From a virus, in IMG/VR virus record IMGVR_UViG_3300035074_000063, positions 1 through 37,179 of that record: a stretch of DNA of 37,179 nucleotides; one strand, written 5' to 3'. Below, one piece after another: positions 16,659-24,685 of the stretch. Within the stretch, counting starts at the first letter, position 1. Each line of letters begins with the position of its first letter. The notes under the pieces were generated by a model. The model did no database searches. It worked only from the letters and a program-made list of their open reading frames with translations, and was not told the origin of the DNA. A program made the translations under genes and the position numbers.

Positions 16659-17273
16659 TCACACCCCCGCAATATCCAGCGCCAACTGGTCAAATTTACC
16701 CTCGGCATTACGCTCATAAATCCGTAAATAGGATTTGGTGCCAACCACCTGCATAGAGTCGCGTAACGCTTGCATCGCCAACTGCCATTGCTCATCCTGT
16801 ATATCGTATTGCAACAGCGTATAAATCCGGCCCAGGCTGATTTTGCCCTCCTGGTCTGTTTGAAACGCATGCTCAACCAACGCGATAATCTCTACCCGAC
16901 TGCCTTCCGCCCAACGGTGAATACAGTCATCGACCAGCTTTTTGGCCGACTGCAAACGCTCGTCAAATATTTTTATTTCGGCTTGAGAAACCTTGATTTG
17001 ATAGCGCCCGTCGAACGAGCATAAAGTGATATTGCCCTTGATGCCGCCGAGCTTGACTTTATATCTCTCTGCGGACAATTCGGAAAACGCCTGGATTTCG
17101 CCGAAGGTATCGGCTTTAAAACCGCCCAGCAACTCCCGCAAATCAGAGACTTTTCCGATAATCTCCATCACTAAATCATTGCGAAGTTTGTCGATTTCGC
17201 TAACCAGCTGTATCGGCACCAAGTGGCCCAAGCTGTTTTTTAAATAGCCATTGGGTATTTCGTTTTGTTCCAT
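16659..17273 (-). CDS. DUF3164 family early phage protein
   Basis: 204 aa, all-alpha with heptad-like Lys/Glu/Leu spacing. It opens with G-Y-L-K-N-S-L-G-H-L-V-P and contains the conserved-looking K-G-N-I-T-L-C-S-F-D-G-R-Y segment near 80-92, which fits the DUF3164 family of Mu-like early regions (often mislabelled as sulfate transporter). It has no membrane segments. Biochemistry is unknown. A GAGAGAG ribosome-binding site precedes the ATG. Confidence 0.75.
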   Translation of the reverse strand: MEQNEIPNGYLKNSLGHLVPIQLVSEIDKLRNDLVMEIIGKVSDLRELLGGFKADTFGEIQAFSELSAERYKVKLGGIKGNITLCSFDGRYQIKVSQAEIKIFDERLQSAKKLVDDCIHRWAEGSRVEIIALVEHAFQTDQEGKISLGRIYTLLQYDIQDEQWQLAMQALRDSMQVVGTKSYLRIYERNAEGKFDQLALDIAGV

Positions 17274-17304
17274 TGTCGTATCTCTCTCTTGTTAAAAAAT
17301 CTTA

Positions 17305-17370
17305 TTACCAAAACCGAATCATCACCGGCACAATCGCCAGCACCAGCGCCAACACCATCAGGCCGTGCAT
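17305..17370 (-). CDS. Possible 21-residue membrane peptide
   Basis: A tiny ORF starts within the last codons of the 113-aa gene (ATG inside AAATGC) and ends at TAA 17305. The product is almost entirely hydrophobic (L-M-V-L-A-L-V-L-A-I-V-P-V-M-I) and could be a single membrane helix. There is no good ribosome-binding site, so expression would depend on coupling. Chance is quite possible. Confidence 0.25.
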   Translation of the reverse strand: MHGLMVLALVLAIVPVMIRFW

Positions 17371-17699
17371 TTGCGTGACGCCCGGCGATAGCCTTGCCCA
17401 GGCCAGCGGATGACCTTGGACGCTTCCGGCGCCCGCATTGGCTTATGCCAGACGATCTTGACGCCATCGACTACCGCCGCATAGGAACGGTACATCTGCC
17501 CCGTCTCCCAGCCCTGGCCGGTATAGGCCGATTGCAACAGCCGGGTTGCGGCTGTCGGCTGAACATGGATCGACGGTGTCCGTCCAGGCTGAGCACTGAT
17601 GATGACCAGCCCCAAAAAATGCAGCTTGTCGACCACCCGGCTGATTTGTTCAACAGCTTCAGGACCGTGGTTTGTACCGATGAGTTCATAGCTTTTCAT
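17358..17699 (-). CDS. Early protein, unknown (113 aa)
   Basis: A 113-aa protein whose ATG overlaps the stop of a 59-aa gene as TAATG. The first 45 residues look like a small winged-helix or alpha/beta segment (E-A-V-E-Q-I-S-R-V-V-D-K-L-H-F-L-G-L), then P-S-I-H-V-Q-P-T and a basic C-terminus. It lies between the B ATPase and DUF3164 genes. No family was recognised. Confidence 0.55.
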   Translation of the reverse strand: MKSYELIGTNHGPEAVEQISRVVDKLHFLGLVIISAQPGRTPSIHVQPTAATRLLQSAYTGQGWETGQMYRSYAAVVDGVKIVWHKPMRAPEASKVIRWPGQGYRRASRKCTA

Positions 17700-17878
17700 T
17701 AGTCTGTTCTCACATCAGGGAGTTGTAGAAGGGTTTCCATTAAGGATTTACCGCGCCGCTTGCGATTTAATACCGCCAAAAAACGCCGTCCTAATTTCCA
17801 ACAAAAACGTTTATTAACGGGCAACTGTAGCTGAGGACGGGGTTTGAATTTGCCCTGAATTAATGATGCTCTGTTCAT
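17699..17878 (-). CDS. Small basic early protein (59 aa), coupled between B and the 113-aa gene
   Basis: A 59-aa ORF fills the gap after the B gene. Its ATG at 17878 lies two bases after the B stop, and its TAA overlaps the next ATG as TAATG. The product is very basic (R-R-F-L-A-V-L-N-R-K-R-R-G-K near 31-44), suggesting nucleic-acid contact. Perfect fit at both junctions is good evidence that it is real. No homolog is recalled. Confidence 0.65.
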   Translation of the reverse strand: MNRASLIQGKFKPRPQLQLPVNKRFCWKLGRRFLAVLNRKRRGKSLMETLLQLPDVRTD

Positions 17879-17880
17879 TG

Positions 17881-19038
17881 TTACGACTCCATAATCAGTT
17901 CATGGTTGACCTTGACCAAACCCAGCGTTGCCGCCATGTTCAGCGACGCCGTGACCAGGTTATTGATCATCAACGGGTACATCAGGCTGACCGATTCGCG
18001 GGTTTTACCGGCTTTGGTAAAGATCAGCCGTGACCGGATGCCGTCCAGCGCGCCCTTGTCGAAAACCTCCTCCAGCGGCTTACCGACGCGCTGAAACTTG
18101 AATGCCAGGTATTGATCAAGCTGGGCGTCCAGCGGCGGCAGCTCGACCACCTCGCAGCGCTGCACCACTTCGCGCACTTCGGGCGAGCGCTCGGAGAGCT
18201 TGATCTTTAACTCGGTCTGGCCGATCAGCACGATGCTCAACAACTTTTTAAAGCCGTCCTCCAGCTCGAAAAAACGTTTCAAATGCTTCAGCGTGGCGAT
18301 GGGCAGTCCGTGCGCTTCTTCAATAATCAGGCAGTGGTTCATCCCAGAGCGCTTGCTGTCTTTTAAAATTCGGTGCAATTGGCGGGATTTAGCTTCCATC
18401 GTCACGCGGGGTTTTTCATTGGGCGCTAAGGTCAAAATAATGCTGTCGGCAATCGCCGAGGCTTTCAGGGTTTTGCCGCGCACATCGTTATCCTCCATGC
18501 CCAAGACATACGGTTCGATGATAATAATCGGCGCATCCTCGCGGGCGATGCGGTCGTTCAGGTCGCGGCGTAGCGTGGTCTTGCCGGAACCACTTTCCCC
18601 GACCACCGCGACAAAGCCGCCATGCCGGGCGGTCGACCACAAATACTCGCGCACATAGCGAATATCCGGCGAGGTGAACACATCCTCGGCTTCGTTAACG
18701 TCCTCGCTGAACGGATCGCGAAATAACGAAAAATGTTTTCTAGCGGCTGGCGTCAGGGTTTGTTTGCGTAGTAACATATCTATACCTTCTTGGTTGGGGG
18801 TGACAAAGGTTGCAGACGTAGAATCTGCAACCGCTTCAAACATTGCCGCATCAACGGCAATTTCTCGGGCGGCCAGCGCGTCGGTAATTTTCCCCTTCAG
18901 GGTGGTTTTATCGATGCTGGCCGGCCATTTCTCATGATTCAACAACTGCGCGACCAGGGCGGGCGATAGGTCGATATCGCGGGCCAGTTGCGCCTGGCTG
19001 ATGCCGTGCTGTTGCAGTAGGTTTTTTAACGCCAGCAT
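17881..19038 (-). CDS. B: Mu B-like AAA+ ATPase, target capture / transposition activator
   Basis: 385 aa. An N-terminal lambda-repressor-like helix-turn-helix (about 5-35, H-G-I-S-Q-A-Q-L-A-R-D-I-D-L-S) is followed by the ATPase domain: Walker A G-E-S-G-S-G-K-T-T at 147-155, Walker B C-L-I-I-E-E-A-H at 236-243 and a sensor L-I-G-Q-T-E at about 271-276. This is the Mu B/TniB/ExeA architecture. B binds target DNA as ATP filaments and activates the A transposase. Unusually, five small genes separate it from A. Length is somewhat above Mu B (312 aa). Confidence 0.9.
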   Translation of the reverse strand: MLALKNLLQQHGISQAQLARDIDLSPALVAQLLNHEKWPASIDKTTLKGKITDALAAREIAVDAAMFEAVADSTSATFVTPNQEGIDMLLRKQTLTPAARKHFSLFRDPFSEDVNEAEDVFTSPDIRYVREYLWSTARHGGFVAVVGESGSGKTTLRRDLNDRIAREDAPIIIIEPYVLGMEDNDVRGKTLKASAIADSIILTLAPNEKPRVTMEAKSRQLHRILKDSKRSGMNHCLIIEEAHGLPIATLKHLKRFFELEDGFKKLLSIVLIGQTELKIKLSERSPEVREVVQRCEVVELPPLDAQLDQYLAFKFQRVGKPLEEVFDKGALDGIRSRLIFTKAGKTRESVSLMYPLMINNLVTASLNMAATLGLVKVNHELIMES

Positions 19039-19040
19039 GG

Positions 19041-19253
19041 TTAGTGTTGCGCCGGTGAATGCAAGGGCATGACATACGCATCAAAATTGTGCCCGGCTAA
19101 ATATCTCTTCAATGCCATTTCGATGACGCCGCCTAACACTTTGGCGGGGGTATCGGTGTCCGGCTCGCCCAGCTTGTTGAATTTAATCACTTGTGCACTG
19201 ATGAGCGAGGTGGCCGTGTCTTCGTCTTCCAGGATGATTATTATTTTTGCCAT
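19041..19253 (-). CDS. Small early protein, unknown (70 aa)
   Basis: 70 aa, starting M-A-K-I-I-I-I-L-E-D-E-D and ending two bases before the B start codon. The beta-strand-like opening and V-L-G-G-V-I-E-M-A-L-K-R-Y-L-A-G-H helix recall a small family of early Mu-like phage proteins of similar size. Function is unknown. It has similar character to the 83-aa protein at 34746-34997 (beta opening, then a helix), though I see no clear sequence match. Confidence 0.6.
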   Translation of the reverse strand: MAKIIIILEDEDTATSLISAQVIKFNKLGEPDTDTPAKVLGGVIEMALKRYLAGHNFDAYVMPLHSPAQH

Positions 19254-19279
19254 TGTCGTTATCTCTTTGGGTTGGGTTG

Positions 19280-19540
19280 TTATTTGATTACAGCAGCAAG
19301 CCGAATGGCTTCGACCTGTTCAAAAACTAATTTGTCAGCAGCCTGATAGCCGAATTCATCAACAAACGTTGAAAAGGTTGAACCGCGGTTATTTTCCTGG
19401 AGCCATGCCTCATATTTGGCCGCCGTCTCCATGGCAAACAATCGTTGTCGTTGTATCGTTTTTCGGTTGGCCTCATCTCGCCTCATCTGTAGGATCAACT
19501 TTTTTTCGTGCTCTGTAACTTCAAAAACTTCAAGTGTCAT
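19280..19540 (-). CDS. Small helical early protein, unknown (86 aa)
   Basis: 86 aa from the ATG at 19540, chosen because it overlaps the previous stop as ATGA; a longer frame upstream would run into that gene. The protein is helical and charged (E-H-E-K-K-L-I-L-Q-M-R-R-D-E-A-N-R-K). No recognised domain. Part of the small-gene block between A and B. Confidence 0.6.
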   Translation of the reverse strand: MTLEVFEVTEHEKKLILQMRRDEANRKTIQRQRLFAMETAAKYEAWLQENNRGSTFSTFVDEFGYQAADKLVFEQVEAIRLAAVIK

Positions 19541-19896
19541 GGGCTTATCTCTCTTAGTTGGGTATAACGGCGAAGCGTAAAACGCCCGCAGTGCTGGCAC
19601 TTCACTTTGCTCTTCGCTTCAAGCTCATTAATCTTTTCTTCGGTATCCCGTTTTTGCTCCTTCAGCCGCTCATACAGCCGGGCTATCCTGTGCCACTCTT
19701 CAGTCATCATAGATATCCATTCAATAGGATTAAGCTGAACTCCACAGGTATTGCATTGAATGTTCGCTAACGCCGTATCAACAGTGATGTTATGGTGAGA
19801 GCATGTTTTTCTTAGCCTGCGCTCGAACCGGCTAATCCTCAGTATCTCTATACTGATGACATTGCCGCCGTCTGAGTCGGGTAGATCAATGCGCAT
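19537..19896 (-). CDS. Small early protein with two CxxC pairs, zinc-ribbon-like
   Basis: 119 aa. I prefer the ATG at 19896 over the one at 19923 because a strong GGAGG lies 8 bases upstream and it follows the previous stop by one base. C-N-T-C sits in the middle and C-Q-H-C near the end, separated by a Lys/Glu-rich coiled coil of about 40 residues. Two CxxC pairs would suffice for one zinc site bridging the helices. Function unknown; a nucleic-acid-binding role is a guess. Confidence 0.6.
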   Translation of the reverse strand: MRIDLPDSDGGNVISIEILRISRFERRLRKTCSHHNITVDTALANIQCNTCGVQLNPIEWISMMTEEWHRIARLYERLKEQKRDTEEKINELEAKSKVKCQHCGRFTLRRYTQLREISP

Positions 19897-19897
19897 T

Positions 19898-20080
19898 TCA
19901 CGATTCCTCCCATTCATAGCCACCGCTCAAAAGTTTTTTTTCATCCAGGTCAGAAATTTCCACAGAGATATTCATTAACGCTTTCTGTGCTGCGGTGAAC
20001 ATTCTGAGCATTTGATCAACACTCTTGATTTCATGATTCAGCATGTATTGCTCGATTTTGTTTTTATCAATTTCATCCAT
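19898..20080 (-). CDS. Small acidic early protein, unknown (60 aa)
   Basis: 60 aa, helical, acidic at both ends, with AGGAT before its ATG. It is followed after one base by the zinc-ribbon-like gene, whose ribosome-binding site lies within its last codons. No family recognised. Confidence 0.55.
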   Translation of the reverse strand: MDEIDKNKIEQYMLNHEIKSVDQMLRMFTAAQKALMNISVEISDLDEKKLLSGGYEWEES

Positions 20081-20098
20081 CGTTTTATCCTTGGTTAA

Positions 20099-20281
20099 TT
20101 AATCTTCGCTGTAATCTCGTTTCAGGCATTTCGTGCAATAGCGTCCTTCCCCGACTATTTGGTGCCACTTCCAGTCGTGATCGCAGCGGTCTTGCAATTG
20201 CCTTTTGACCTTGTAAATTTTGAGGTCTAATTCGTCACGTTCCGCTTGTAACGCTTCTAGCTGTTTGTGGAGATCGTCCAT
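20099..20281 (-). CDS. Small coiled-coil protein with C-terminal Cys/His cluster (60 aa)
   Basis: 60 aa. A coiled coil (L-E-A-L-Q-A-E-R-D-E-L-D) is followed by C-D-H-D-W and Y-C-T-K-C, a likely single zinc site. The ATG touches the A transposase stop (TAA-ATG), so it is translated right after A. Similar small proteins are frequent in phage early regions. Function unknown. Confidence 0.6.
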   Translation of the reverse strand: MDDLHKQLEALQAERDELDLKIYKVKRQLQDRCDHDWKWHQIVGEGRYCTKCLKRDYSED

Positions 20282-22045
20282 TTAAACCGCCTGCAATTTA
20301 GCTCGACCTGTGGCGCTTCTACCCGCCGCCAGATCAGCCAGAACATTCTCTAAATCTTCCTCAGTCGCCCCTTCCGGAAACCTTGCCTGCACATCCGCTA
20401 GCAGCTCCGGACGATACTCACTGCCCAGACGTCCCAGCAGCCATTTGCCCGCCTTTACCTGATTCATGCGCTCCAGCTCTCGTATTGGTGCAACCAACTC
20501 CCGCTTAGTCTCACGATTAGGAAAATACGCCGGATGCTGAAACTCGCTCATTTCCTTATACGGATCGATACTGCCGCCGAATGGCGCCACCTTGGCCTTA
20601 CGGTTAGCTTCCGCCTCGCTATCGGTTGCCGCATTCATAGCCAAGCGCTCCAGCTTTTTGCGGGCTGTTTGCGCCGGGGTGTCGGCATGGCGGCTATGGC
20701 TCTCGCCAATCACCGCCCCATCGGTATACCAGCCCCAATCGGCATCTTTCACCTTGACCGGCAGCTGATGAAACACATCGCTGCCCTCGGCATCGACCAA
20801 CACCGCTTGCGCCATATCGGCCTGGAAGGCGCAGCGGCATACAGCCAGCTTTTCGCCGACCATCACCCCCGGCACTTTCGATACATCGTAATCCGAGCCT
20901 TTAAAGTCAACAGTTAGATACGGCGTCACCTTGCACGCCTTGGGGGTTTCCGTTGCCAGCAATAACAATTGCTCGGTCGTCAAATCGGTGGTAATTAGTT
21001 GATCCGGCTTAATCAACTGCCACGCCGCATAACGGGTTTTGCCGTGGCGGCTGTGGATTTTTTTGCCGTTAAACCAGTGCATCCACGTTTGGCCCAGTGT
21101 ATTCAGTTGCTCGACACTGCGGATATCGACAGCCATCTTCAAGCCGCTTTCCAAACCCAACTCAGTCACATCGTGCATTTTTTCCACTTGCCCTTTGGCT
21201 CTGGCCCGTTGCGAAAACTCCAGCTTAATGCCCAACGCCTTGCATAGATTCCGAAACGTGGCGCTACGGTTGGCGCTACCGCGATCCAGCATGATAATCA
21301 CCGGTATGCCGTAAAACGGGAATTGGGCGCGCTGCTGTATCGCCTGTATCAACAGCATGCATAAACTTTCCGTGCTTTCTCCGCCGAACGCGTAATAGAC
21401 AAACACAGCGCAACTGGCGTGATCGGTAATCAGGTAACGCTGCACCAGGCGATGCTCGATCTTGGCAAAATGCGACAATTTGTTTTTATAACGCTCAGTG
21501 GTGCCGACCTCCTCGATGCGCGTACCGCTACCGTCGGGCAGCTTGTACAACACGCATAGCGACGCATCGATTTGCCAGCACCAGTTAGGGTGCTTGCTAA
21601 TCAGCGGCGTCACCGGTTCCGGCGCCAGCAGTTGATCCGGATGCACCCCATAGCCGCGCAAGGCGCATTGAATAGCACTGTTGGACAGGGGCTTTATTTC
21701 TCCAGTTTCGGTATTGACAGTGCCGGCCATAATCTTGCCGTTGGTGCGCAACTCGGCAACCGCCATGGCCATCGGCTTAGTGCGTTTACCGTTTTTACGG
21801 ATATGCTCAAGGTAATAGGCGCTGATCAGCTCGGCCTCTTCGCGGGTTAACCCGGTAGTGCCTGCATCGTTGCGGCGTTTACGTGACGGCCTGACCGTAA
21901 TCTGTTGCAGTTTTCGGTGCAAGGTTTGCAACGATATGCCCAGCTCAGCACAGGCAGCCTGATAAATCTTGCCGCGCTCGCCGTGGCCGGCATTTTGCGC
22001 CGCCACCGCTACGGCCGATAACCGTTCTATGATTGCCGCGCTCAT
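20282..22045 (-). CDS. A: Mu A-like DDE transposase
   Basis: 587 aa. An N-terminal helix-turn-helix region (about 25-60) precedes an rve/RNase H core with the catalytic triad D160 (W-Q-I-D-A-S-L-C), D254 (I-M-L-D-R-G-S-A-N) and E288 (A-K-G-Q-V-E-K-M). A Mu-type C-terminal beta-barrel follows (about 370-450, with V-P-G-V-M-V-G-E-K), then a charged helical tail that in Mu contacts B. It cuts the phage ends and joins them to target DNA for integration and replicative transposition. The start at 22045 lies after the upstream TAA by three bases. Mu A is 663 aa, so this is slightly short. Confidence 0.93.
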   Translation of the reverse strand: MSAAIIERLSAVAVAAQNAGHGERGKIYQAACAELGISLQTLHRKLQQITVRPSRKRRNDAGTTGLTREEAELISAYYLEHIRKNGKRTKPMAMAVAELRTNGKIMAGTVNTETGEIKPLSNSAIQCALRGYGVHPDQLLAPEPVTPLISKHPNWCWQIDASLCVLYKLPDGSGTRIEEVGTTERYKNKLSHFAKIEHRLVQRYLITDHASCAVFVYYAFGGESTESLCMLLIQAIQQRAQFPFYGIPVIIMLDRGSANRSATFRNLCKALGIKLEFSQRARAKGQVEKMHDVTELGLESGLKMAVDIRSVEQLNTLGQTWMHWFNGKKIHSRHGKTRYAAWQLIKPDQLITTDLTTEQLLLLATETPKACKVTPYLTVDFKGSDYDVSKVPGVMVGEKLAVCRCAFQADMAQAVLVDAEGSDVFHQLPVKVKDADWGWYTDGAVIGESHSRHADTPAQTARKKLERLAMNAATDSEAEANRKAKVAPFGGSIDPYKEMSEFQHPAYFPNRETKRELVAPIRELERMNQVKAGKWLLGRLGSEYRPELLADVQARFPEGATEEDLENVLADLAAGRSATGRAKLQAV

Positions 22046-22048
22046 GGT

Positions 22049-23038
22049 TTAGGCCTCGGTGCCTGCATTTTTGATATCGTCCAGTGCCTCTTGGCTCAGC
22101 CATTCCGGCATCAAACTCTCAGAGACGCTGGCCGGCAGATTGTAATCGTCGCGCAAGATAGCCAGTTCAAGACCGATTTCGATCAAGCAGCTCGCCATAA
22201 AGGTTTGTTCGTTATCGCCTTCCAGTTCTTGCTCGTACAGGTTTTTAACCGCCTTGCGCAGCCGGGTTGTTACGTTGGCCTTAATGTCGGCGGTGACCAT
22301 TTGCAAATGGCTGCGAGCATCGAGCAAGCGTTGTTCGGCGCTGACCGGTTGGTCATTTTCTTTACGCTGGGCGTTTTCAAGTTTCGCAAGGCGCTCAGCT
22401 TGGCTATCGAGCATCTTGGTTTTGTCTTTGATGACGTTGTCTTTGGCTTCCAGAGTATCGGTTAAGTCGACCAGTTGTTTGCTTGTGGTTTCTTTTTCGC
22501 GATGGTGTTTAGCGGCTAATTGCTGCATCAGGTCGAGGGCTTTTTCCAGGTCTTCGGATTCTATAGCCTGGGCGATGATTAGCCGGTCATCGTTTGGCAA
22601 GGCTTTAAGGGCGTTGTAGTCGCGTTGCCTGAAACCGATGCGCTCGGCTTGTTCATAAAGATCGGGGCCCAGTTGGTTGTAGTTGCTCATCAATTGCTGG
22701 ACTCGGCGAGCCGACTTGCCTAAAAACATTTCGCAGAATTCCTCAAACCCCGAAACCTGTTTCGGGTTGCCGTTTTGGTCTTTTCCAATCAATCCCTTGT
22801 ATTTCTTGGTGTCGCGGATGTTTATCGCCGTTTCTGCTAGTAATTTTTCCGAAACGGTTGCGTAAAAATTTGCGGCTTTAATGACTCCTAATGCCTCAAT
22901 AACATCAAATTTATCTGCAACAATCGCATTGGCTATATCATTCGCGTTCAGCGAAACCGCCAATTCAGCGGTATTCTTTTCAATGGCGTCAGTCACTGGA
23001 AACGCTTTAATGCTGGGTTCAATCGGTGTGTTGTCCAT
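22049..23038 (-). CDS. Early HTH/coiled-coil protein, unknown (329 aa)
   Basis: 329 aa. Residues about 98-125 (F-E-E-F-C-E-M-F-L-G-K-S-A-R-R-V-Q-Q-L-M) look like a helix-turn-helix of the ParB/plasmid-replication kind. A long coiled coil follows (about 180-235), with the rest helical. A GGAGA site precedes ATG 23038. Its place just upstream of transposase A suggests a DNA-binding partner in early functions; this is inference. I do not recognise the family. Confidence 0.65.
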   Translation of the reverse strand: MDNTPIEPSIKAFPVTDAIEKNTAELAVSLNANDIANAIVADKFDVIEALGVIKAANFYATVSEKLLAETAINIRDTKKYKGLIGKDQNGNPKQVSGFEEFCEMFLGKSARRVQQLMSNYNQLGPDLYEQAERIGFRQRDYNALKALPNDDRLIIAQAIESEDLEKALDLMQQLAAKHHREKETTSKQLVDLTDTLEAKDNVIKDKTKMLDSQAERLAKLENAQRKENDQPVSAEQRLLDARSHLQMVTADIKANVTTRLRKAVKNLYEQELEGDNEQTFMASCLIEIGLELAILRDDYNLPASVSESLMPEWLSQEALDDIKNAGTEA

Positions 23039-23041
23039 GTG

Positions 23042-23350
23042 TTATCTCCGGGTTATACGGTTAATCGATTCTTGGGCGGAACGCTCAAGCTCATTCAATG
23101 ACTGTACGACTTGCCCAAACTTCTGGGCGACTCTATGGCTGGGCCGGTAACGCTTGGTTCCGTTTATTTCCTCGGCATAGCCGACCTCAATCAATGTCTT
23201 GATATAACGGTGCACTAGAGTTGCGCTCAACCCCGTTGCCTCGCGTATTTCAGTCTGGGTAAAGCCGGTACCGAAATTGAGAAACAGCACATCCAGCACA
23301 GTAAATATCTTCACCGCCGATTTGTTGTCTTGCTTAAGAGGGGTATTCAT
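23042..23350 (-). CDS. Winged-helix regulator (IclR/MarR-like)
   Basis: 102 aa from ATG 23350, which follows the previous stop by four bases and has GAGGA upstream; an upstream in-frame ATG (23365) is possible. The T-Q-T-E-I-R-E-A-T-G-L-S-A-T-L-V-H-R-Y-I-K-T-L segment is a clear winged helix recognition region, followed by a wing (Y-A-E-E-I-N-G-T-K-R-Y). It lacks an effector domain. Probably a phage early-gene regulator or DNA-binding accessory protein. Confidence 0.7.
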   Translation of the reverse strand: MNTPLKQDNKSAVKIFTVLDVLFLNFGTGFTQTEIREATGLSATLVHRYIKTLIEVGYAEEINGTKRYRPSHRVAQKFGQVVQSLNELERSAQESINRITRR

Positions 23351-23354
23351 CCGG

Positions 23355-23831
23355 TTAATCCTCATCAAACGGCAGCTCAGGCTGCCGGTATTTTTCAATA
23401 TTGCCCTTGTGCCAAGCCATGCGCTCCAGGGCGGTTTGTACTGCGGCCAGGGTGTCCTCGGCATTGCTCTTATCCTCATAAAACTTCATCAGCGCCCCGA
23501 TCGCTTCATGGGTAGAGGCTTGCAGCGCCTGAATGTCCGCCGGGCCGCCTTTGCGGCCTTTGGGGATATCAATCACTAGCTTGCCGCCGCTGACCACCAG
23601 CCACCGGCTGACAAAATCAATACCGCAGGCATGCTCAAAGCCCTTTATCGACCGCGCCGGCATGCTTGCTTCCTGAATCCATTTGTATAACGTCCATTTG
23701 CTGGCCAAGCCCATCAGGTCAGCAACACTGTCTACAGAGCGGTTGTGCTTGGCCTTGGCGTATTCCAGGCAGAGGTCCATCGCGTCCCGTAAATCACGGG
23801 GTTGAACTCGTTTCCAATTTCGTGCGCTCAT
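23355..23831 (-). CDS. Early phage regulator-like protein, unknown (158 aa)
   Basis: 158 aa from ATG 23831 (M-S-A-R-N-W-K-R), with AGGAG upstream. Residues about 35-60 (V-D-S-V-A-D-L-M-G-L-A-S-K-W-T-L-Y-K-W) could be a helix-turn-helix, followed by F-E-H-A-C-G-I-D-F-V-S-R-W-L. Proteins of this look occur next to transposase operons in Mu-like phages of gammaproteobacteria. A basic Gly/Lys segment (P-K-G-R-K-G-G) follows. The role is unknown. Confidence 0.65.
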   Translation of the reverse strand: MSARNWKRVQPRDLRDAMDLCLEYAKAKHNRSVDSVADLMGLASKWTLYKWIQEASMPARSIKGFEHACGIDFVSRWLVVSGGKLVIDIPKGRKGGPADIQALQASTHEAIGALMKFYEDKSNAEDTLAAVQTALERMAWHKGNIEKYRQPELPFDED

Positions 23832-23944
23832 TGGGTATAGCGCTCCTGGTGGGCTTCCAAACAAAAACCATTCTTGTGCATTGTGAAAGCATGTTTCATA
23901 ATGCAAAAATAACCCCGACTTAAAGCAACTCGGGAGAGCAGTAC

Positions 23945-24346
23945 ATGAGCACCAAGACTAATCACGGAATGACCTATGTTTGTCCGCATTGTGACCATCA
24001 GATGAAAACGTCAATTCCAGAACCGGGCCACTGGCCAGCGCAACATGCAGAACTAGATTCGACATATCGCCATTTATGCGAACGCTGCAATCGGTTTGCG
24101 GTGCCGCTACCGTACTGGCTGGCAATCGGTCAACGGGTTCTGCCCGCCGCATTTTTTTCCGCTTGCCCCAACGCAACGGAGTGCCATATGGCTGGGCAGT
24201 ATGATGCAGCGTGTGAAAAGGGTGTGATGAGACCGGCGTGTCTGGTGTCGATCCATCGAACGTTGGCGCTGATGTTTGAGCATATTGGCTACATTCAAGC
24301 CCGCGTAGATACCGATCGTAAAGGTCGGGACGGCGCGAAAAAATGA
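23945..24346 (+). CDS. Cys-rich zinc-ribbon protein, plus strand in early region
   Basis: 133 aa with a good ribosome-binding site (GGGAGAG) before the ATG. It has C-P-H-C (13-16) and C-E-R-C (45-48), forming a standard zinc ribbon, then further Cys (74, 80, 90, 99) and His residues. It runs against the leftward early operon and completely overlaps most of the minus ORF at 23958-24479. The cysteine spacing and site argue that it is real. A single-gene insertion (moron) is likely; function unknown. Confidence 0.6.
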   Translation: MSTKTNHGMTYVCPHCDHQMKTSIPEPGHWPAQHAELDSTYRHLCERCNRFAVPLPYWLAIGQRVLPAAFFSACPNATECHMAGQYDAACEKGVMRPACLVSIHRTLALMFEHIGYIQARVDTDRKGRDGAKK

Positions 24347-24479
24347 GCAGATGCGCCTGCATGCCGGTTAAACCAAAACGGTCGGCAAGTTCCCGGATAT
24401 TCCCGCCATGGTGAGGAGTAAATGCGTTGGTAGCGGCGCTTATGGCGGCATCAAAGTTGATAACATGTGCTGTGCTCAT
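23958..24479 (-). CDS. HTH-like early ORF, antisense-overlapped at its 3' part
   Basis: 173 aa from ATG 24479, which forms ATGA with the stop of the 50-aa gene, good evidence for a true start. The first 60 residues (N-I-R-E-L-A-D-R-F-G-L-T-G-M-Q-A-H-L-L) look like a DNA-binding helix-turn-helix. The rest is Ser/Thr/Pro/His-rich and lies opposite the zinc-ribbon gene, so it may be only an open shadow. The true gene may be short, or its original end was replaced by an insertion. Confidence 0.4.
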   Translation of the reverse strand: MSTAHVINFDAAISAATNAFTPHHGGNIRELADRFGLTGMQAHLLIFSRRPDLYDRYLRGLECSQYAQTSAPTFDGSTPDTPVSSHPFHTLHHTAQPYGTPLRWGKRKKMRRAEPVDRLPASTVAAPQTDCSVRINGDMSNLVLHVALASGPVLELTFSSDGHNADKHRSFRD

Positions 24480-24628
24480 TTCGCTACCCGTTGCATGTAG
24501 TGGGTATGCCAATCGATGTTGGGCATCGCGGCTCTGACCGGCTGTTTGGGCAAGTTTTGCATTTTGCGCCGAATTTCCAATTGCTTGGCTCGTGCAGCTT
24601 CCAGTGGGGTTATGCTTGGTTGGGGCAT
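24476..24628 (-). CDS. Small early protein (50 aa)
   Basis: 50 aa, starting M-P-Q-P-S-I-T-P-L-E-A-A-R-A-K-Q-L and ending in R-V-A-K. Its stop overlaps the next ATG as ATGA, typical of a coupled pair. The opening is helical and basic. There is only a weak ribosome-binding site. No family is recognised. Confidence 0.5.
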   Translation of the reverse strand: MPQPSITPLEAARAKQLEIRRKMQNLPKQPVRAAMPNIDWHTHYMQRVAK

Positions 24629-24685
24629 GGTGAGTTCTCTCAGTAGTTTTACTTAGGTATTGCTGCGTACGTACTTGTGCGTAGG

